The notes below the pieces were generated by a model that was given only the letters and a program-made list of their open reading frames with translations, did no database searches and was not told where the DNA came from. Made by a program: the position numbers and the translations under genes. 64,000 nt of DNA from CAVVAL01 sp963740215 (GTDB lineage: Bacteria; Actinomycetota; Actinomycetes; Mycobacteriales; Cryptosporangiaceae). The stretch is taken from the NCBI GenBank assembly GCA_963740215.1, contig CAVUDJ010000011.1:186001-250000 (forward strand). Reading direction: 5' to 3'. Shown here one piece after another: positions 58,553 through 64,000 of the stretch; the stretch's first letter is position 1, and the number at the start of each line of letters is the position of its first letter.

Positions 58553-60886
58553 TCAAGGTTCCGAACTGCCGCCGTCCGTGCAGGGGGCGCCGCTGAGCCG
58601 GCGCGGGTTTCTGTGGTCGCCGGCCAGGAGTCGTCGGGCTTCGGTCACGTCCCACCCTTCCAGCCTGTCCAGGTACGGCTCGACCACGGAAGCGAACTTC
58701 TCGACGTCGCGGTCCAGCAGGGTCAGCGCCGCGCACGGGGCGAGCGTCGGATCGCCGCCGCTCAGCAGCTCGAGCAGCCACGGCTCGACAGCCGGCGACG
58801 TGCTGTCGAGCGTGCCGCTGACCGCCTCCCCGCGGACCTCGGGGGCCAGTTCGGTGTTGGCGACGATCCGCTTGAGCGTGCCGATCAGCCACTCGTCGTA
58901 GTGCGGGTCGTTCTTGAAGACCTCGCGGGCCAGGATCACGCTCATCTGGAGAACGCTCTTGTCGTCCGTCGTCGCCAGGACTCTCGCCACGACTGGCGCG
59001 TCCTCGTCCTGGTAGCAGGACCACAGGGCATACAGGGCATCGTATTGGCCGTCGTACGAGCCGTAGCCGCGCGATGTGTCGGGCTCCTCCGCCAGTTCCC
59101 GCAGGGCGTAGTCGCGCACGTGCCGGTCGATCAGCCGGGATTCGAACGGCGGCTTCAGGCCGCCTCGCCACCCGCTGGACCGGTGCGCCATGTTGTAGGC
59201 GTCGATCGCGATGTAGCGGGCCTCCGGGCTGGCCGAGCCCAGCATCAGCTCCAGCGCCAGGCGCTGGCCGCCCTCGTCGGGCGACAGCGCCTCGATCGTG
59301 CGCATCAACAGGCGCTTGTCGATGTCCCGCCAGCCTGGCGGGAACGCCCGCAGATGCTCGTGCAGCGCTGGCACCGCGTCCTCCCGCTGATCCACCAGCG
59401 CCCCGATCACGAAGGTGGCGAGTACCCCGTCCGCGTCGGGCAGCTGTGCGAGCAGCCACGGCACGGTCGGCGCCCATTCGTCGGTGACCCAGCTCACCAG
59501 CCGGCCGGCGATACCCGGCAAGCGTTCGAACAGCGCCGGACACAGCGCCTCGACTTTGCCGTAGTCCACCACGAGTAACGCGCGCATGGCCGCCTCGGCG
59601 AGCCGCATGTCGCCGGACCTGACGGCGTCCACCAACGCGTCCGCGACGGCTGCCGCCGCCGATTCGTGGTGCGCGCCGCCGTACAGCTCGTGCCGCGTGC
59701 TGGGTGCGCGCAGCACCTTTGGCACCTCGCCAGCCCGGATGCTGTCCACCAGGAACTCGATGTCGAGCGCACCTACCACGGCGGGACGGCCGTGACGCAA
59801 CGGCACGAGCCGGCCGGACCACTCCAGGACATGCACCTGACCACCCGCACCGCCGACGAGCCAGCGCGTGCCGTCCGGCGAACCAGCGGCCACCCTCAGC
59901 TCGAACGGATCCTCCCGCCAGGCGACCAGCTTCACCCTCCCCGGCGCGAAACGGCCCAGCTCCGCGCCGTCGTCGAGGCGCCACAGCGCTGCGGTGCCGT
60001 CCCGTGACGCCGACAGCAGCAGCCCGGCGGCGACCGCCAGCCCCTGGACGCGGTCCTCGTGTGCCTGGACGCGTCCGGTCAGCTCGCCGGTGCGGGCGTC
60101 CCACCACAGGACCTCGCCGTCCTGGCTCGCGACGGCAATGACCGGCGCGGTCGGATGCCCCGCCAGCGCCGTCGACCGGCCCACGGGCACCGCGATCGCG
60201 GCCACCACCGCGCCGGTGCCGGTGTCGAGCACGACCAGGCGGTCGCGCCGGAGCGACCCGACGAACCGGCCGCCGTCGCACATCACGAGCAGCCGCGCCT
60301 CTGACGGCTCGTCGCCGGAGTACGTCCAGCGCTGCGAGTTCAGGTGTTCGCGGCACGCGTCGATCGTGCTCGCGCCGGCGAGGTCCCAGCCGTGAATCGC
60401 GCCGGACTCGTCGTCGCCCGCCAGCGCCTGCCCGTCGGGGGACAGGATGATCCTGCGGTCTCTGACGACGAGGCTGCTGCCGCCCTCCAGCGCCTCCCAC
60501 TCGCCGTCGCCGCGGTCTGCCGGGTCGAGCCCGCCGTCCCACCGGGCGAAATCGTCAGGCCCCGTCGTCAGCACGCCCTCGTCGTCGCGGGTGAAGGCGA
60601 CGCTCTCGACGACCCGCCCCGCACCGGTGCTGGTGGCCAGGAGCCGGCCGGTCACGAGGTCCCACAGCCGGATCTCGCCCGTCCGGGTCGCCGTCACCCC
60701 CCGTTGGCCGTCGGCGGACACCACCGCCACCGTGACCCTGCACCAATGTTCGTCGTCGCTCCACACCCGCGAAGGGATAACACCCCGCCGCAAGGTGCCA
60801 GCGGGTCTCGCGGTACGGCAGCTCAGGGATGAAGTGCTCAGTGCGAGCACCGGCGGGCCGCCCATTGGCCAGAAGCCCTCATTCAC
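58553..60886 (-). CDS. WD40 beta-propeller and HEAT-repeat protein
   Basis: A 777-residue protein without signal or membrane segments. Residues 45-355 contain about six WD40 blades (AVVSADGQRGVTATRTGEIR-LWD, RRIILSPDGQALAGDDES, VAGLLLSASRDGTAALWR, GSPDGTRWLVGGAGGQVHVL). Residues 400-760 are helical HEAT-like repeats (VDAVRSGDMRLAEAAMRALL, ARYIAIDAYNMAHRSSGW, APEVRGEAVSGTLDST, DPTLAPCAALTLLDRD). Both parts are protein-binding scaffolds. It is divergent from the RHS/YD-repeat gene across 487 bp that include a CRP-type site. A link to that secreted protein, as chaperone, regulator or immunity factor, is possible but not shown. The start may be downstream of ATG 60886, since the first 40 residues are unlike WD40. 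Confidence 0.85.
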   Translation of the reverse strand: MNEGFWPMGGPPVLALSTSSLSCRTARPAGTLRRGVIPSRVWSDDEHWCRVTVAVVSADGQRGVTATRTGEIRLWDLVTGRLLATSTGAGRVVESVAFTRDDEGVLTTGPDDFARWDGGLDPADRGDGEWEALEGGSSLVVRDRRIILSPDGQALAGDDESGAIHGWDLAGASTIDACREHLNSQRWTYSGDEPSEARLLVMCDGGRFVGSLRRDRLVVLDTGTGAVVAAIAVPVGRSTALAGHPTAPVIAVASQDGEVLWWDARTGELTGRVQAHEDRVQGLAVAAGLLLSASRDGTAALWRLDDGAELGRFAPGRVKLVAWREDPFELRVAAGSPDGTRWLVGGAGGQVHVLEWSGRLVPLRHGRPAVVGALDIEFLVDSIRAGEVPKVLRAPSTRHELYGGAHHESAAAAVADALVDAVRSGDMRLAEAAMRALLVVDYGKVEALCPALFERLPGIAGRLVSWVTDEWAPTVPWLLAQLPDADGVLATFVIGALVDQREDAVPALHEHLRAFPPGWRDIDKRLLMRTIEALSPDEGGQRLALELMLGSASPEARYIAIDAYNMAHRSSGWRGGLKPPFESRLIDRHVRDYALRELAEEPDTSRGYGSYDGQYDALYALWSCYQDEDAPVVARVLATTDDKSVLQMSVILAREVFKNDPHYDEWLIGTLKRIVANTELAPEVRGEAVSGTLDSTSPAVEPWLLELLSGGDPTLAPCAALTLLDRDVEKFASVVEPYLDRLEGWDVTEARRLLAGDHRNPRRLSGAPCTDGGSSEP

Positions 60887-61373
60887 TCGGGCCGGGTGAG
60901 ACCGCGCGAAGGTGGATTGGAGCTATTGCTCGTTCGGACGTCCAGAACCCGCGCCTCCATAAGCCTAGGCACGTTTATGTGATGTGGATCACATTGCTAC
61001 CCAGCCTCGACCGCTTCCCGACAGCCGAGATCCGCGCGGTTAGCTGCTTTCGCCACTGGCTGGACCAGTGACATTGAGGCTCACCCGTCCTGCTCGCGAC
61101 GCTAGGTGCGGCCGACGGTACGTCGTGATCGGTGCCGGATCGGCCCTTGACGGCTCGCGCCGCCCGGAAATAGTTTCGTCGCGTTCGTTAAACGGGGGTT
61201 CCCGCCACGAGGGCGGAAGACGAACTCCGGGAAGGCTCATCCGGGGCCGAGCAAGATGCCCGCCGCCGCGCGGGCTGATCTCATTCGCCGACCGAGAACC
61301 GACTCGCCATCCTTCGGCGCCGACGTCCCGGCTTTGCCCCGGCGTCGGTCGCAGTCAGACACGGCAAGCAATC
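60887..61373. other. Divergent intergenic region between the WD40/HEAT and YD-repeat genes
   Basis: It contains a perfect CRP-type palindrome at 60978-60993 and an AT-richer patch at 61170-61195 (AAATAGTTTCGTC) that may belong to a promoter of the YD-repeat gene. No gene is seen. Confidence 0.45.
60978..60993. promoter_or_regulatory. Perfect CRP-family binding site
   Basis: TGTGATGTGGATCACA is TGTGA-N6-TCACA, the full consensus of CRP/GlxR-type cAMP receptor proteins. It lies 92 bp upstream of the WD40/HEAT start and about 380 bp from the YD-repeat start, so it more likely serves the former. Binding is inferred from the match. Confidence 0.7.
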
Positions 61374-64000
61374 ATGGGGGTTGCTGTGCGCATTTCCCGT
61401 TCCCGCGTGCTCTGCCACGCGCTGGTCGTCTCGCTACTAACCACCGTCGTCGCCGCCTTACCTCCGGCAGATCCCGCGAGCGCGGATCCCGTCGCACGAG
61501 GCGGCGCCCGCCCGGTCGAGCGCCCGCTGCCGGCCTCGGCCGAACCCAACCATGGCCTACCCGCCGGAAAGCGGGCGCCCGCTGTGCCGCCCGCGGTCAA
61601 GGCGAGCGGCGCCGCCCGCCAGCCGACAGCGCAGGAGCGGGCCGCGCGTCAGCTTCCCAGTGCGCGGCGAACGCTGCGCCCCGGCAGCCAACGTGGTGCT
61701 CCGTTCGGGCTTCCTGCTCGGTGACACGTCGCTGGTCGCCTACTTCGACGCCGACGTGGACGATTCCGATCCGACGTCCTGGGCCGAGTGGTGGGCCACG
61801 GTCACCGATGTGGAGTCCGGTGCCGAGCAGCGTTCGGTGGTGCTCGGCCGCTCTGACCTGGCCCGCTGCGGTACCCCGCGCGAGTTCTGCCGCAGTTTCG
61901 GCGCCGCCGACGGCTGGACGCTCGTGGAGGGGCGCGACTACACGGTGACGGTTACCGTGCGTCGGCCTGGCGGGACGGAGGAGACGTCCCTGCCGTCGGC
62001 AGCGGCCAAGCCCCGGCGGACGGTCGTGCCGCCGAGCCTGCCGGCTGCTCAGGCTGCAGGGTGCGCGTGCCCGAACGCGCTCGGACGCACGGTCGGCGCC
62101 CAGGAACTGCGTGGCGCGCTGGTGAACACGGCCACGGGCGCCTTCGTCCGTACCGAACGCGACCTCGGCATGCCGTCGTACGGCATCCCGTTCGAGGCGA
62201 TCCGGTTCTACTCCTCGGCCAACCCGACCTCCGGTATGTTCGGCCCCGGCTGGAGCTGGACCTACGACGCGCGCGTCGTGGCCGCCGCCGACGGGGCTGT
62301 GCGAGTGCGCGCGGAGGACGGCGCCGAGGCGGTCTACCAGGCGGCTGCCGACGGGTCCTACACCCGCCCGCCCGGCGTCCGATCGAAGCTCGTCAAGGTC
62401 GACGGCGGCTGGCACCTGATCCCGCCCGACCAGCGCACGCTCGCCTTCGACGCCGACGGCCGGCTGCTCTCGGTGCGCAACGTCCGCGGCCACGGCGTGA
62501 CCCTCACCTACGACGCGACCGGGCTCCTGACGAAGCTGACCGACGCGGGTGGGCGGGTGGTCGCCGTCGAGCACCAAGCCGACGTGAGGTTGATCAAGAA
62601 GCTCACCCTTCCGGATCGGCGTTCGGTGCGGTTCGAGTACGAGAGCGGCCGGCTCGCCAAGGTGAAGGACGCCCGCGATCACCACTGGCGCTACCACTAC
62701 GACGCCGACGGCCGCCTCGCGAAGGTGATCGACCCGCGCGGCTCGGTCGATGTCCAGAACACCTACGAGGCGGACGGCCGGGTCACCGAGCAGCGGGACG
62801 CCGTCGACGCGGTCACGCGGTTCGGCTGGGACCCGGCACGGCAGGAGGCGCGAACCACCGACGCCGACGGCGTCATCACGATCGACGGGTACCGCGACAA
62901 CGTGCTGCTGTTCACCCAGAACGGCAACAACGACGTCGTCAACCACCGCTACGACGGCCGCCTGCATCGCAACCTCGTGGTCGACCCGAAGGGCAACCAG
63001 GAGGAGTCCCGACACGACGCGGAGGGCAACCCCACTTCCCGTACCGCGCCGGCACCGTTCGGCTACACCGAGCAGAACACGTTCGACGCGCGGAACAACC
63101 TGACCAACCACACCGACGGCCGTGGCAACGCCTGGTCCTACGCCTACAACGACAAGAACGAGATGACCGGGCAGGCCAACCCGGAGCAGAAGGACGGCTA
63201 CAAATACACCTACGACGCCCGCGCGCTGGTGACGACGCGCATCGATCCGCGCGGCAAGGTCACCAGGTACGAGTACGACAAGGACGGCAACCGCACCGCG
63301 GAGATCGCGCCCACGGGACGCCGCACCGAGCTGAAGTACGACCTCACCGGCCGGCTGACCGCCGTGACCGACCCGCGCGGCACGGTGCCGAAACCGGCCA
63401 CCGACCGCGACGACTTCACCACCCGGTACCGCTATGACGAGCAGGACCGGCTGACCGAGCGGCACGATCCGAACAAGGACGAGCCGTACCGGATCAGCTA
63501 CGACGAGGTCGGCAACGTTGTCGTCGAGAAGGACCCGCTCGGCAACGCCGGCCGGTACACCTACGACCGCGCCAACCGGCTCGTGGAGGGCAAAGACCCC
63601 AAGGGCAACGTCACCCGCTACGCGTACACGGCGGCTGGCCGGCGGACCTCGGTCAAGGACGCCGAGCACAACATCACGTCGTGGACCTACGACGCGCAGG
63701 GCAGGGTCAAGACCGAGACGACCCCGCGCGGCAACGCGGATGACGGCGACCGTCGGGCCGAGTTCACCAGCACCTACCACTACGACTTCAACGGCAACCT
63801 GATCCGCGCGACCCGGCCCTACCCCGACGGCGGCGTGGTGCAGGTGGACACGAAGTTCGACGAGCTGAACCGGCCGGTGGGCCAGGTCGACGAACTCGGT
63901 AAGAGCACGACCATCGGGTACGACAACGGTCACAACGTCACATCGATGACGGACGAGAACAACCAGTCACTCGGCTACAGCTACGACAAGTCCGGCCGGC
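61374..64000 (+). CDS. Secreted RHS/YD-repeat protein, 5' part, one frameshift, runs off the right edge
   Basis: ATG 61374 (or GTG 61386 after GGGGG) begins a signal peptide (RVLCHALVVSLLTTVVAALP to SADP) and an Ala/Pro/Arg-rich segment. Near 61655 the frame shifts to CAPAANVVLRSGFLLGDTSL, VAYFDADVDDSDPTSWAEWW and stays open to the window end. It continues with the RHS entry domain (RGALVNTATGAFVRTERDLG, FYSSANPTSGMFGPGWSWTY) and many YD repeats (YDADGRLAKVIDPRG, YDKDGNRTAEIAPTG, YDRANRLVEGKDPKGN). Such proteins form a hollow beta shell that may enclose a C-terminal toxin. The C-terminus, toxin type and any immunity gene lie beyond the window. Indel or not, the frame as read separates the signal from the body. 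Confidence 0.85.

Noticed and set aside
60978..60993. Intrinsic terminator
   Set aside because: Arms are short and AT-containing and match the CRP consensus exactly, so a binding site is the better reading.

Overview
This window is high-GC, gene-dense DNA with GTG starts, twin-arginine and lipoprotein signal peptides, CUT1 sugar ABC transporters lacking their own ATPase, an ECF42-type sigma factor beside a DGPF protein, and a phosphocholine-type phospholipase C. This is the profile of a soil or plant-associated actinomycete (Actinomycetota). The genus cannot be fixed from the sequence alone. No rRNA, tRNA or CRISPR array was seen.

Left part (1-20 kb): a leftward mannoside-type cluster (two GT4 glycosyltransferases and the start of a GH130 phosphorylase), stress genes (Hsp20, a hibernation-factor-like protein), a TetR regulator with two palindromic operators, a SnoaL-like protein, an IS6-type element that has cut off an SRPBCC gene, an ECF42 sigma factor with its DGPF partner, and a run of small metabolic genes (SDR, peroxiredoxin, PPOX fusion, EamA exporter, arylamine N-acetyltransferase, DoxX, methyltransferase). 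Many genes here carry frameshifts or survive as fragments (histidine kinase, thioesterase, HAD phosphatase, quinone oxidoreductase). The region is either decaying or poorly sequenced.

Middle (20-32 kb): a compact leftward six-gene operon (ROK repressor, GH10 xylanase, solute-binding lipoprotein, two permeases, N-acetylglucosamine-kinase-like sugar kinase). Overlapping start and stop codons couple the transport and kinase genes, and two tandem AGTAA-N7-TTACY operators precede the repressor gene. It is followed by a DrrAB-type drug exporter with a MerR regulator and a degenerate integrase.

Right part (32-55 kb), the most striking region: a glycan-degradation island. It encodes secreted GH29 alpha-fucosidase, GH31 alpha-glycosidase, GH123 beta-N-acetylgalactosaminidase-like enzyme, GH89 alpha-N-acetylglucosaminidase, GH35 beta-galactosidase with a C-terminal NPCBM, two GDSL esterases and a phospholipase C. 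Cytoplasmic partners are an AgaS-like SIS sugar isomerase/deaminase, a class II aldolase of the tagatose-bisphosphate type, and a DeoR repressor. Together they look like a system for stripping fucosylated, alpha-GlcNAc-capped, GalNAc/Gal-containing (mucin- or glycolipid-like) glycans and sending amino sugar into the tagatose route. GH31, GH123, GH89 and one esterase form one operon with 4-nt overlaps, divergent from GH35. Both promoters carry the same 15-bp motif. Several secreted proteins share paralogous accessory modules.

Right end (55-64 kb): an FAD-dependent alkyl-DHAP-synthase-like oxidase with an uncharacterised partner behind a TAACG-N2-CGTTA palindrome, a WD40/HEAT-repeat protein, a perfect CRP-type site, and the start of a large secreted RHS/YD-repeat protein that runs off the window.
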